Origin: a bacterium SCSIO 12696
Lineage (GTDB): Bacteria; Pseudomonadota; Gammaproteobacteria; Pseudomonadales; Porticoccaceae
NCBI GenBank assembly: GCA_024397955.1
Contig: CP073744.1
Location: forward strand, 434,001 to 498,000
Direction of reading: 5' to 3'
DNA length: 64,000 bases
Shown here: positions 35,379-44,234 of the stretch, piece by piece
Position numbering within the stretch: position 1 is the first letter of the stretch
How the letters are laid out: each line of letters begins with the position of its first letter
Position numbers and translations under genes: made by a program
Notes under the pieces: generated by a model
Told to the model about the DNA's origin: nothing
The model's database searches: none
What the model saw: only the letters and a program-made list of their open reading frames with translations

Positions 35379-38300
35379 ATGCAGTCTTGGATAAAATCTT
35401 TGAACAGTTGTGGCAAGTTACTAACTATAAAAAGTAGTTGGCGTCAAAGTGTCAGAGTATTGACTGTCATGTTTCTGCTACTTAGTGCCTATGCAGAAGC
35501 GGCCAGTAATGTGGATGATACAAAGCTTTATAAGATCGATATTCCTGAACTTAATGCGGCAGAAGCACTAAATCTTTTTGCCGAGCAAACGGATATTGTC
35601 TTGCTTTTTCCCTATGAAGAAGCCAGTCAGCATCGAGCTAATAAAGTCCGAGGTCAATTTACTTTAGGTCAAGGGCTTGACGCTTTGCTCAAAGGGTCTG
35701 GGCTACAGGGCAACCTCTCTACAAATGGCACAGTGACTATTTCACTGGCTACTCAGAATCAAAACGTAGAGGGGAGAAAAAAAGTGCCTAAAAAAAATAG
35801 GTTAACCTTAGGTATTTTGACAGCAATAAGCTCTTTTTTTGTTGTTTCAACCAGTGCTGAAGAAGCCAATTCAGAAGACACTGTTGTTGATGAAGAAATT
35901 GTAGCAGTTGGCTCACACATCCGGGGCGCTAAAACTACGGGGGCACTACCTGTCACTTCGTTGGGTAAAGCGGATCTTGACTCCATTGGTAGCGTCACTA
36001 CTGATGAATTAATCGCAGCTTTACCACAAGCTGGTGGTCAAAACTTTAACGGTGAGTCACAGGGGCCAAACAGTGCCCGTGGTGATGTTGCCAGTGCTAA
36101 CTTGCGTAGCTTAGGCTCAGGTAATACGCTGGTTCTGCTCAATGGTCGCCGTATGGTACTTCACCCAACTACCCAGAATGAAAATATTGGTGTTGGTAGT
36201 GTGCCTGTGCAGATTGTCAATATTAACGCTATTCCAGGTTCTGCAATCGAACGCATAGAAGTGTTGCGTGACGGCGCAGGTGCAACCTATGGTGCGGATG
36301 CTACTGCCGGTGTGCTGAACCATGTAATTGATGGTGACTACGAAGGCCTGCAGCTCGGAGTTCGTTACGGTCAGTCTCAGGGTACCTCCCTGGATGAAAC
36401 CTCTTTTGATTTCAAATGGGGCACTTCATTTAATGATGGTGCTACCAACCTCACCATCGCTGGTGGCTATTTTGACCGCAGTGCTCTGCGAGCTACTGAA
36501 CGCAGCTACTACAGCTCATCAGATCGTAGCAACCTTGTTCCACCAGAGCTTGCAGGCAGTTTTAATAATTTATCTTCTGATAGTCCTTGGTTACAGTTTG
36601 ATACGCCTGATGATGTAACTATTGGTGGTGTTACGGATGATCGCTTTCATGTTCGCCCCTGTAATAACGCAGATGTTATTGCTGCCAGTGGTGCGGATGT
36701 TGCTGATTTAGGTGACGGCATCTGCTTAGGGGCTGGATCTTTGCCAAGGACTGTTTTGGGTGATGATGATGCACCCAATGTTGATTTGGTACCCGAGTCT
36801 GACCGAATTAGCGTTTTTGTGTCCCTGTCTCATGAGCTGGAATCTGGAACCGAGTTTTTTGGTGAACTGAACTACTACGATTCCAATTCTTTTGCGACGA
36901 GAGGCGGATCTGGTGTTTTGAGTTCTGCGCCTATAGCAATTGGCGCTGACAATCCTTTTAACCCTCTGGGCTCTGGTGCTGGTAGGTTGGCTGGCTTGGG
37001 GGCGGATGTACCGGCTGAAGGATTGCGGTTAACAACATCGAACTTCCGAACTTTTGAAGCTGGTAACCGAACCATTGATGTGAATTCGGAGGTGTTTCGG
37101 GTTTTAGGGGGGTTCAAAGGACAATTTGAAAATTGGGATTGGGAGTTTGCTGGGCTTTATTCCGAAGCTGACACTATTGATATCGAGGGTAATCGTACCA
37201 GCTCAACGGCTCTTCAGAATGCTCTGAACAGTGCTGATGCTGCTACTGCGTTCAATGCCTTCAACGGTGGTGATATCAACAACCCCAATGTGGGCGATAC
37301 CACCCTCAATAGCAATTTAGCGGATGCCTTGCGAATTGATGTTACCCGCGACAGCAGCTCTAGCTTGGCTTTGTGGGACTTCAAGTTGTCTACCCCTGAG
37401 TTCTTTAATCTTCGTGGTGAGCCGGTAGGTGCTGCTTTTGGTGCCGAATGGCGCAGAGAGGAAGTCAGTGATAACCGTGATGATCGTGTTGATGGTACGA
37501 TTGGTTTTACAACTGCTAGTGGGGGTATTACCAGTGATGTGGTAAACACCAGTCCAACTTCTGACTTTGACGGTAGTCGTCAAGTGTTCTCTGTATTTGG
37601 TGAATTGCAAGCACCCCTAATTACAGAGAATGACGCTATCCCGCTCGTTCAGAGCGTTGATGTTCAACTGGCTGCGCGCTATGAGAGTTTTTCTGATATT
37701 GAAGATGAAATCCTTGTACCAAAACTTGGTTTAAGTTGGCGTGTGAATGATTGGCTGATGTTCCGTGGTGCATACACAGAAGGTTTTAGGGCACCAAATA
37801 TTGAGCAGTTGCAAAGGGAACAAGTTTCTCGAGTAAGTCAAAACGTAGTGGACTTCCATGCCTGTGTTGCGGAAGGTGCAGCACCATCGCTGGATGCAGC
37901 TCTTGCTACTCCTGCTCTGTGTGCAGCTGTATTGACTAACCCGGAAACAATTACTGGTGGTAACCTCAACCTTGATCCTGAGGATGGTGAATCTGTTACC
38001 TACGGTTTTGTGCTTCAGCCTTGGGACGGTATGACCTTTACAACGGATTTCTGGAGAATTGAGCAAACTGGTATTGTAGGAACTGGTGCTTCGCTAGCTG
38101 ATCAACTGCTGTTTGATGCTCTTGAACGCTCAGAGGGTAGAGCGGGGAACCCAGCGGTAACTCGCGGTTCGGATGGGCGTGCATCTGTAGTATCTACGCA
38201 ATTTCAGAATACTGATACCCGCGTTGTAAGGGGTGTTGACCTTAGTGTTCAGCAAGATTTTGATACTGATATTGGTACGATTCGACTGAAGACTGATTGG

Positions 38301-38744
38301 TCTTTGCTGAAGACTTTAAGTTTCCAGCCTGGCCCTCTTTCTCAAGCGCTGCTTGATGCTGGTCTGCCTACTTCCGGTGGCGGTTCTTTGATTCGTAATA
38401 GAGATAATCCCTATAGCCGTGGCTCAGCCAGCGTACAGTGGGTTGGAGATCAGTGGGGAGCAAGTGTGTTTGGCCGTTATGTGGGCCGCGTACTTGATAC
38501 CAATGGTGGCCTAGGTGGCTTGCCTGAAGGCGGTTTTGACGGAGGTGACTTCGTGCAAGTCAATACCTCGGTGAACTATCGCTTTGAAGGTGGTGCCTTG
38601 GATCAATCTGTAGTCAAAGTTGGTGTGAATAACGTCTTTGATGAAGAACCACCGCTGGCCGATGAAATAACAGGCTACTTTAGAGCCTTGTACAGCAATA
38701 GGGGCCGTTACTTTTTTGTGTCCTTTAGTAAGGAATTCAATTAA
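35379..38744 (+). CDS. TonB-dependent transducer with STN domain and a second internal signal peptide
   Basis: 1121-residue outer-membrane receptor/signal transducer. A first signal peptide (about 1-41, ending AEA) is followed by an STN domain (48-122, IPELNAAEALNLFAEQTDIV) that would contact FecR. At residue 136 the chain enters what looks like a second complete signal peptide (basic VPKKNR, hydrophobic LGILTAISSFFVV, STSA then EE). TonB box EEIVAVGS (172-179), plug with LRSLGSGNTLVLLNGRR, and a barrel follow. The last part parallels the 7.6-10.7 kb receptor, including the identical stretch VVDEEIVAVGS. GTG 35784 is in frame at the junction and preceded by AGAGGGGAG. A 986-residue STN-less form is therefore possible. 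A terminator follows. Confidence 0.93.
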   Translation: MQSWIKSLNSCGKLLTIKSSWRQSVRVLTVMFLLLSAYAEAASNVDDTKLYKIDIPELNAAEALNLFAEQTDIVLLFPYEEASQHRANKVRGQFTLGQGLDALLKGSGLQGNLSTNGTVTISLATQNQNVEGRKKVPKKNRLTLGILTAISSFFVVSTSAEEANSEDTVVDEEIVAVGSHIRGAKTTGALPVTSLGKADLDSIGSVTTDELIAALPQAGGQNFNGESQGPNSARGDVASANLRSLGSGNTLVLLNGRRMVLHPTTQNENIGVGSVPVQIVNINAIPGSAIERIEVLRDGAGATYGADATAGVLNHVIDGDYEGLQLGVRYGQSQGTSLDETSFDFKWGTSFNDGATNLTIAGGYFDRSALRATERSYYSSSDRSNLVPPELAGSFNNLSSDSPWLQFDTPDDVTIGGVTDDRFHVRPCNNADVIAASGADVADLGDGICLGAGSLPRTVLGDDDAPNVDLVPESDRISVFVSLSHELESGTEFFGELNYYDSNSFATRGGSGVLSSAPIAIGADNPFNPLGSGAGRLAGLGADVPAEGLRLTTSNFRTFEAGNRTIDVNSEVFRVLGGFKGQFENWDWEFAGLYSEADTIDIEGNRTSSTALQNALNSADAATAFNAFNGGDINNPNVGDTTLNSNLADALRIDVTRDSSSSLALWDFKLSTPEFFNLRGEPVGAAFGAEWRREEVSDNRDDRVDGTIGFTTASGGITSDVVNTSPTSDFDGSRQVFSVFGELQAPLITENDAIPLVQSVDVQLAARYESFSDIEDEILVPKLGLSWRVNDWLMFRGAYTEGFRAPNIEQLQREQVSRVSQNVVDFHACVAEGAAPSLDAALATPALCAAVLTNPETITGGNLNLDPEDGESVTYGFVLQPWDGMTFTTDFWRIEQTGIVGTGASLADQLLFDALERSEGRAGNPAVTRGSDGRASVVSTQFQNTDTRVVRGVDLSVQQDFDTDIGTIRLKTDWSLLKTLSFQPGPLSQALLDAGLPTSGGGSLIRNRDNPYSRGSASVQWVGDQWGASVFGRYVGRVLDTNGGLGGLPEGGFDGGDFVQVNTSVNYRFEGGALDQSVVKVGVNNVFDEEPPLADEITGYFRALYSNRGRYFFVSFSKEFN
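35768..35786 (+). promoter_or_regulatory. Internal Shine-Dalgarno and GTG start inside the transducer gene
   Basis: AGAGGGGAG (35768-35776), seven A residues, then GTG (35784-35786), in the receptor frame and exactly at the start of the second signal peptide. The Shine-Dalgarno is as strong as the one before the first receptor gene. Predicted internal translation start. An eight-A run follows at 35790-35797, so slippage or an indel in the assembly is also conceivable. Confidence 0.6.
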
Positions 38745-38763
38745 TAGATTTTTTACTTTGCTG

Positions 38764-38797
38764 AAAAACCCTTGGTAGCAATACCAAGGGTTTTTTT
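38764..38797 (+). terminator. Terminator after the TonB transducer gene
   Basis: A 14-base perfect stem (38764-38777 with 38782-38795) around GCAA, ending in a T-run. It separates the transducer from GGT3. Confidence 0.93.
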
Positions 38798-38857
38798 ATA
38801 CGTATCAGTTACAAAGAGGTTATTGGTTTAATTGCCACTAAATAGTTTTTATGGCTA

Positions 38858-38884
38858 AAAAAAGCCCCACCTTGAAAGGTGGGG
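38858..38884 (-). terminator. Terminator-like hairpin oriented for minus-strand transcription
   Basis: CCCCACCTT (38865-38873) and AAGGTGGGG (38876-38884) form a perfect stem. The T-run lies on the minus-strand 3' side (the A-run at 38857-38863 on the + strand), so it should stop transcripts coming from the right. No minus-strand gene lies immediately to its right. Confidence 0.6.
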
Positions 38885-38895
38885 TATTTACTGGA

Positions 38896-38956
38896 GCCAC
38901 AATCGCTGTGGCAGGGTAGGCCATTTGTTGTAGTGGTAAATAGCAGCTTAGCTGCT
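38896..38956. other. Two further hairpins in the GGT3 upstream region
   Basis: GCCACA (38896-38901) pairs with TGTGGC (38907-38912), and AGCAGCT-T-AGCTGCT (38942-38956) is a perfect palindrome. With the hairpin at 38865-38884 this makes three in a row within the 306-bp gap between the transducer and GGT3. It could be a structured GGT3 leader or a minus-strand small RNA. The rest of the gap shows no coding signal. Confidence 0.4.
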
Positions 38957-39050
38957 CTCACAGTACTCTGCTGATTTTCTGCCGAACGGTCGCTACTGTT
39001 ATTTTTGACCTCAATTGCTATGATGCTCCCACAGTTTGGGAGGTCCTTTC

Positions 39051-40790
39051 ATGTATTACCGATGGTTCGCCGTATGTTTGTGCTGGGTGGTGGCAATCGC
39101 ACCGCTCCATAGCGAGGAACAGCAAACCGAAAAACCCATTTTGGATTACGGTGCTCGAGTACACCCAGTCATCAGCCATGGTGGCATGGTGGTGTCGCGA
39201 GATGCGCTAGCCAGCAAGGTAGGTGCAGATATTCTTGCCAGCGGCGGTAATGCGGTAGACGCTGCTGTAGCCACCGGTTTTGCGTTGGCAGTTACCTTCC
39301 CCCAGGCCGGCAATATCGGTGGTGGCGGCTTTATGATGCTGTACTTGGCTAAAGAGGGCCGGACTATTGCCTTGGACTACCGGGAAATGGCACCAGCGGC
39401 CGCCCACCGGGAGCTATTTTGGTCTGAAGACGGCGGTGTCGATGCCGAACGTGCTCGTTTTAGCCTCCAGTCTGCCGGGGTGCCCGGAACCGTTGCTGGT
39501 TTTCTTCATGCCCAGAAGAAGTATGGGGCGTTACCCTTAAAGAAGGTGCTACAACCCGCCATTAAACTGGCCAATGAGGGTTTTACCGTAGGCTACCCAT
39601 TGGCTTTTTCCCTGCAAAATCGCGGAGCACGATTGAAAAAAGATCCAGCGTCAACACAATATTTCTTCAAGACCGATGGTGAGAACTATCAAGCTGGCGA
39701 CAAGCTGATTCAAAAAGAACTGGCCTGGACGTTGAATAAAATCGCCAGTACAGGCCGCAAGGGTTTTTATGAAGGTGAAGTTGCTGATCGCATTGTCGCT
39801 CAAATGGAACAGGGCGGTGGCCTCATTACCCGTGATGACCTGCAAAACTACAAAGTGGTTGAACGTCAGCCGGTTCGGGGCACGTACAGAGGGTATGACA
39901 TCGTTTCCATGCCACCACCTTCCTCTGGCGGTGTGCACTTAATCCAAATGCTTAACATGCTCGAAGGCTTTGATATACAGGAGCTTGGCCACAACAGCGC
40001 GTATTACATTCACACATTGACCGAAGTGATGCGCCGGGCCTATGCAGATCGCAGCAAGTACCTGGGTGATCCGGATTTTTACGATGTGCCGGTTGAGGCG
40101 TTGCTTGAGAAAAGCTATGCAGAGCGCCTGCGCAAGGATATTAGCTTGATACGCGCTACTCCATCGTTGGATGTGGCGCCAGCATTGGAGCTGCCAGAAG
40201 AGAGCCCGCAAACCACCCACTTTACCGTTTGGGATCAACACGGCAACGTGGTTAGCAACACCTACACTCTTAACTTTTCCTACGGCAGCGGGATTTCGGT
40301 GGCAGGAGCGGGCTTTCTGCTGAATAACGAAATGGATGATTTTTCCGCCAAGCCGGGTCAGCCCAATGCTTATGGGTTGGTGGGTGGTGAAGCTAATGCC
40401 ATTGAAGCGGGTAAGCGCCCGCTGTCTTCAATGACGCCGACATTGGTATTCAAAGACGGAAAGCCCTGGATGGCCACTGGCAGCCCTGGAGGCAGTGTGA
40501 TTATCAATGTGGTGTTGCAGACTATTCTTAACACCATTGATTTTGACATGAACGTGGCCGAGGCGGCGATTGCTCCCAGGATTCACCATCAGTGGTTGCC
40601 GGATCGTTTGCGTCTGGAAGAGGGCATTAGCCCGGATACCCAACGCCTGCTGGTTCGCCAAGGCCACCATCTGCATTCCGGCCGCTGGTTACCTGGCCGT
40701 ACCAGCACGATTTTGTCTGAAGGCGGCAAATTGTTTGGCTATTGCGACCCCCGTTGGCCCGGTGGTGCGGCGATAGGAGTGGAGCCCTGA
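39051..40790 (+). CDS. ggt: Gamma-glutamyltransferase 3 (canonical)
   Basis: Periplasmic GGT of 579 residues. ATG 39051 is chosen because GGGAGG stands eight bases upstream and a signal peptide follows (ending PLHS); TTG 39036 would put that Shine-Dalgarno inside the gene. The catalytic Thr388 lies in PQTTHFTV. The full gamma-glutamyl pocket is present: DYREMAP, TLNFSYGSG, NNEMDDF, RPLSSMTP, SPGG. The C-terminal DPRWPGG differs from the DPRRPDA of the other two copies. It follows the FecI-FecR-transducer unit but has a terminator in between, so co-regulation is inferred only from proximity. Confidence 0.95.
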   Translation: MYYRWFAVCLCWVVAIAPLHSEEQQTEKPILDYGARVHPVISHGGMVVSRDALASKVGADILASGGNAVDAAVATGFALAVTFPQAGNIGGGGFMMLYLAKEGRTIALDYREMAPAAAHRELFWSEDGGVDAERARFSLQSAGVPGTVAGFLHAQKKYGALPLKKVLQPAIKLANEGFTVGYPLAFSLQNRGARLKKDPASTQYFFKTDGENYQAGDKLIQKELAWTLNKIASTGRKGFYEGEVADRIVAQMEQGGGLITRDDLQNYKVVERQPVRGTYRGYDIVSMPPPSSGGVHLIQMLNMLEGFDIQELGHNSAYYIHTLTEVMRRAYADRSKYLGDPDFYDVPVEALLEKSYAERLRKDISLIRATPSLDVAPALELPEESPQTTHFTVWDQHGNVVSNTYTLNFSYGSGISVAGAGFLLNNEMDDFSAKPGQPNAYGLVGGEANAIEAGKRPLSSMTPTLVFKDGKPWMATGSPGGSVIINVVLQTILNTIDFDMNVAEAAIAPRIHHQWLPDRLRLEEGISPDTQRLLVRQGHHLHSGRWLPGRTSTILSEGGKLFGYCDPRWPGGAAIGVEP

Positions 40791-40793
40791 AAA

Positions 40794-40823
40794 CTCTCTT
40801 ACAGGGCAAAACCTGTAAGAGAG
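40794..40823. terminator. Hairpin between convergent GGT3 and periplasmic protein genes
   Basis: A 12-base perfect stem (40794-40805 with 40812-40823), loop GCAAAA. Poor T-tract on the + strand and a short one (TTTT) on the minus strand; probably a shared terminator. Confidence 0.55.
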
Positions 40824-40836
40824 CATACCGATAAAG

Positions 40837-41607
40837 CTACTTTTCCCTTTTCATGGATAATTCGGGACGATGGCTATAAATGGTGTAGTAGGTGCTTTTG
40901 AAGTTGCTGTCGAATTGTTTAAACATTTCCTTGGCTTTTTCTTCGGAACCCAGATGCTTGGAGGCGGCTTTCAAAAAGCTGACTTCGGGAGGCTGCATAG
41001 CTGCAAAGTTTTCAAAGGGGAATACCAACATAAGCATGTCTGGCCCGGTTACTGAGTAAGCCCAGCCCCAGGAACGATCCCATTTGATGTCTTTCGCCAA
41101 TTGGCTCATGGCTTTTACTGAGTCACGCACGTTGGCGTCTGCTTTTAATTTAAACGAACGTACGCCAATGTATTTATAGCCGTTTTTGCTCTCGACCCAG
41201 TTACCGTTTTCGTGATCAATGCTGGAGTACTCGTGGCCGTATTCAGCGACGTATTGGTCGACATTGTTGTCCCAGTGATCAGAGATTTTTTGTTTTTCAC
41301 CCCATTCAACATAGTCATCCCGGTCGGCCCAGTTAAAGCAGCAATAGCGAATAATGTAACTGCCCATGTGCTTTCCTGTATGTGGGTTGTACACTTGCCA
41401 AGCTCTTGGGTCCCCGGCTTTCTGGCGGAACTTCATATGCTCGGTAAACGCTTTTTCAAACTCTTTATGCATGCCGTCTTTAACTGTGACAACCCAGGAT
41501 TCAGCCAGGGCGGGTGCTTTGTGATTGTCTGCTTGAGATGAGAGTGGAATAAGAAAAAGTGCAATAAGAAATGACGTAAGGGTAACTCTTTCGATACATC
41601 TGCTCAT
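40837..41607 (-). CDS. Periplasmic protein with two ferredoxin-like (dimeric alpha/beta barrel type) repeats
   Basis: 256 residues; ATG 41607 has GAGG about eight bases upstream. The signal peptide ends SSQA at about residue 26. Two segments have similar layout: ESWVVTVKDGMHKEFEKAF continuing to WADRDDY, and YIGVRSFKLKADANVRDSV continuing to LVFPFENFAAM. Each looks like a beta-alpha-beta unit of the antibiotic-monooxygenase or NIPSNAP type. I do not recognise a family with certainty. The gap to the divergent gene at 41827 is AT-rich and probably holds both promoters. Confidence 0.7.
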   Translation of the reverse strand: MSRCIERVTLTSFLIALFLIPLSSQADNHKAPALAESWVVTVKDGMHKEFEKAFTEHMKFRQKAGDPRAWQVYNPHTGKHMGSYIIRYCCFNWADRDDYVEWGEKQKISDHWDNNVDQYVAEYGHEYSSIDHENGNWVESKNGYKYIGVRSFKLKADANVRDSVKAMSQLAKDIKWDRSWGWAYSVTGPDMLMLVFPFENFAAMQPPEVSFLKAASKHLGSEEKAKEMFKQFDSNFKSTYYTIYSHRPELSMKREK

Positions 41608-41826
41608 GATTCAATCCTCGCTTTAATTAAGAATGTAATCCCTCGTGGAGCATTTGCTGGAAAGGCAATATGGCCTTAAAAAGGTGGCGAATTATAGAGG
41701 ATTACTTTGCCTCAAGATAGGAAAGAGTTTATTTTTCAATAAGTTAAGTATATTTTTTAATTAAAACCCAACTTTTTATTACGGATGGTAATAAAGAATT
41801 TGTAAATAGACATCGAGGTTTAGGCC

Positions 41827-42270
41827 GTGAATATTCGAACAGTTGCGACAAAACCATTGTTCCGTTTCTGCGTGGCGGTTGTGGTAACACAACTGTGCGC
41901 AAGTGCGGCTGCAACCCATATGACCTTAATGGATTTAGAGCAAATGGGTGTATCTATCCCGTTATCGATGCGCTTACAAACCACCGGCTTTGACGTTATG
42001 GCTACAGCGCCATTTTTTCTGGGATTGGCAGTGGCTGCGATGGCCAGCGCACTGGGTGTGTTGCGCATCATCCCGGCTATAACCTCGGCAACCGGGAGAA
42101 TAGCTGTTTTGATGGTGCTTAACGGTACCCTGTTGGTGGCCATAAACGGGCTGGTTAATATGTTTGCTGGTATCGCCGTGGTTGCAGGATTTCGTGGCTT
42201 TGGCATTATTGGGCTGGCGGTAGCGGGGTTAATCGGCGCTGCCAGCTATGGTTTTTTCCTGAAGCGTTGA
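41827..42270 (+). CDS. Small inner-membrane protein of unknown function
   Basis: 147 residues from GTG 41827. After an N-terminal hydrophobic segment (possible signal peptide ending ASAAA) there are about three membrane segments: TAPFFLGLAVAAMASALGVL, IAVLMVLNGTLLVAINGL and GIIGLAVAGLIGAASYGFF. The sugar dehydrogenase gene follows after 13 bases, so the two may be co-transcribed. No family recognised. Confidence 0.65.
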   Translation: MNIRTVATKPLFRFCVAVVVTQLCASAAATHMTLMDLEQMGVSIPLSMRLQTTGFDVMATAPFFLGLAVAAMASALGVLRIIPAITSATGRIAVLMVLNGTLLVAINGLVNMFAGIAVVAGFRGFGIIGLAVAGLIGAASYGFFLKR

Positions 42271-42283
42271 CGAGGTTCAGCTT

Positions 42284-43414
42284 ATGGTGATTGTTTATAG
42301 ATGTGTCGTTTGTGTGCTGTTAGCGTGCACCTCAGTTGTTGCTCTGGGAGAAAATAAAGCCGTTGTTGAGCAAGACGCCCCTAAATATCACGTTGATACC
42401 GTGGCTAAAGGGCTAGAGCATCCTTGGGCCATCGCGTTTTTGCCCAACAATGACGTATTGGTCAGCGAACGCGCCGGGCGTTTGCGCATCATCAGAGAAG
42501 GCGAGCTGTTACCAACGCCAGTGACTGGCTTGCCGAAGATATACGCCAGGGGGCAGGGTGGACTGTTGGGTTTGCTGCCGGCAACGGATTTTGCCGACAG
42601 TAAAATGCTTTACATGGCCTATTCCCACGGAGATAAAAACGCCAATACGCTGCGTATCGCCAGAGGGAAATTACAGGGAAACAGCCTGGTGGATGTAGAA
42701 GTGATTTTTACCGCTGAAGCCTGGCGCTCATCATCGGCCCATTACGGTGGGCGTATGTTGTGGTTGCCGGATGGCACCTTGCTGGGGGCTACGGGTGACG
42801 GTGGCCGCCATCAGGAAAAAGCACAAACCCTGGATAATATGTTTGGCAAATCTTTCCGGATCAATAGTGACGGTTCTGTCCCTGAAGATAACCCATTCGT
42901 TAATAAAGCCGGAGCGCTTCCGGAGATATGGAGTTATGGCCATCGCAACCCTCAGGCACTGGTGTACGATGCTGACACGAATATCGTGTATATGCACGAA
43001 CATGGCGCCAAGGGAGGCGATGAGTTGAATCATATCTTGCCTGGCAATAATTATGGCTGGCCAGCTATTACCCATGGGGTAAATTACAACGGCTCGACCA
43101 TCTCGCCTTACACTTCACTGCCCGGTATGGAACAGCCTTTGGTGTATTGGGTGCCATCCATTGCACCGTCCGGCATGGCCCTTTACCGGGGAGATAAATT
43201 CGCCTCGTGGCGCAATAATCTGTTTATTGCCGCCCTTAAAGAGCGTTCGGTACGCAGGTTAGAGATGAACAAAAGAGAGGTTGCCTCGCAAGAAGTGCTT
43301 TTTACGGAACTCGGTGAACGTATTCGTGAAGTGCAAGAGGGGCCGGATGGTTACCTGTACTTATTAACCGACAGCCCCAGAGGCAAAGTTCTGCGGATCA
43401 GACCCACCCAATAA
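42284..43414 (+). CDS. PQQ-dependent aldose sugar dehydrogenase (YliI/Asd family)
   Basis: Periplasmic six-bladed beta-propeller oxidoreductase of 376 residues. The signal peptide ends near VALG. LEHPWAIAFLPNNDVLVSERAGRL, GQGGLLGLL, HYGGRMLWLPDGTLLGATGDGG, EIWSYGHRNPQAL, HEHGAKGGDELN and NNYGWP are typical of soluble PQQ-dependent sugar dehydrogenases. A CGAGG lies upstream of ATG 42284. It oxidises aldoses to lactones if PQQ is available; no PQQ synthesis genes are in the window. Confidence 0.9.
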   Translation: MVIVYRCVVCVLLACTSVVALGENKAVVEQDAPKYHVDTVAKGLEHPWAIAFLPNNDVLVSERAGRLRIIREGELLPTPVTGLPKIYARGQGGLLGLLPATDFADSKMLYMAYSHGDKNANTLRIARGKLQGNSLVDVEVIFTAEAWRSSSAHYGGRMLWLPDGTLLGATGDGGRHQEKAQTLDNMFGKSFRINSDGSVPEDNPFVNKAGALPEIWSYGHRNPQALVYDADTNIVYMHEHGAKGGDELNHILPGNNYGWPAITHGVNYNGSTISPYTSLPGMEQPLVYWVPSIAPSGMALYRGDKFASWRNNLFIAALKERSVRRLEMNKREVASQEVLFTELGERIREVQEGPDGYLYLLTDSPRGKVLRIRPTQ

Positions 43415-43418
43415 AGGC

Positions 43419-43976
43419 TTATTTCAGCAGCGACAGGAACTCAGAGCGAGTCATCTGGTTTTCCCGGAAGATGCCTCGCATCGCGGATGTTTTCATCAGT
43501 GAGTTTTGCTTTTCCACGCCGCGCATCATCATGCACATATGCTGTGCTTCAATAATGACGCCAACGCCAAGAGCCCCGGTGACTTGCTCAATGGTTTTGG
43601 CAATTTGGGTGGCCAGATTTTCCTGAATTTGCAGGCGCCGGGAAAACATATCCACGATGCGAGCTACTTTGGAAAGTCCCAACACTTTGCCATCGGGGAT
43701 ATAGGCCACGTGGCATTTGCCAATAAAGGGCAACAGGTGGTGCTCGCAAAGGGAATACAGCTCGATATCCTTAACTATCACCATTTCCCGGCTTTCACAG
43801 GGGAACAGGGCACCATTAACAACCTCATCCAGGCTCTGCTGGTAGCCGTGAGTCAGAAACTCAAAGGCTTTGGCGGCCCGTTCAGGTGTGTCTTTCAGGC
43901 CCGGCCGTTCCAGGTTTTCGCCGATACTTTGAATAATGTTGGCAAATGCGTCTTTCATGGTGATATCGCTGCCCAT
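43419..43976 (-). CDS. folE: GTP cyclohydrolase I
   Basis: First enzyme of tetrahydrofolate synthesis, 185 residues. The zinc/catalytic motif [17 protein letters not shown] is intact, as are [17 protein letters not shown] and CMMMRGVEK. The start could be ATG 43976 or ATG 43958 (six residues shorter); neither has a decisive Shine-Dalgarno. Its 3' end faces the dehydrogenase stop four bases away, with no terminator between them. Confidence 0.96.
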   Translation of the reverse strand: MGSDITMKDAFANIIQSIGENLERPGLKDTPERAAKAFEFLTHGYQQSLDEVVNGALFPCESREMVIVKDIELYSLCEHHLLPFIGKCHVAYIPDGKVLGLSKVARIVDMFSRRLQIQENLATQIAKTIEQVTGALGVGVIIEAQHMCMMMRGVEKQNSLMKTSAMRGIFRENQMTRSEFLSLLK

Positions 43977-44037
43977 TGGGCGGTACTTGCTGGGGCGGCT
44001 AAGGTACGTGAAAGCGTTATTCAGGTAAAGGGTGCTT

Positions 44038-44163
44038 TCTAAAAATAGTGATATTTACCCAATAGCAAGGCGGCTGCGCACGCAGAGCCGCAGTGTATAA
44101 GTGATACATGAGGAATCGAGTACAAAGCCAACGCCGCTATTGGGCAAATAGCGCATTTTTAGA
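44038..44163. repeat. 126-bp MITE-like element with long imperfect terminal inverted repeats
   Basis: The left arm (44038-44066, TCTAAAAAT...CCCAATAGC) is an imperfect inverted copy of the right arm (44136-44163, GCTATTGGG...ATTTTTAGA). Matches are concentrated at both ends of the arms. The 69-bp centre has no coding potential. It sits between folE and prmB. It has the layout of a non-autonomous mobile element or REP-like intergenic repeat; no second copy was found in the window. Confidence 0.65.
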
Positions 44164-44234
44164 TGTACCCTGAAGCATTTTTGCCGCCGCACAGGTAGAA
44201 TGGCGCCCCTGTAAAAGTAAGCATTGGGGCTCAG

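Noticed and set aside
33591..38744. Ferric-siderophore uptake system
   Set aside because: FecI-FecR-transducer sets often serve iron uptake, but no siderophore or iron genes are nearby, and a GGT follows; the substrate is left open.
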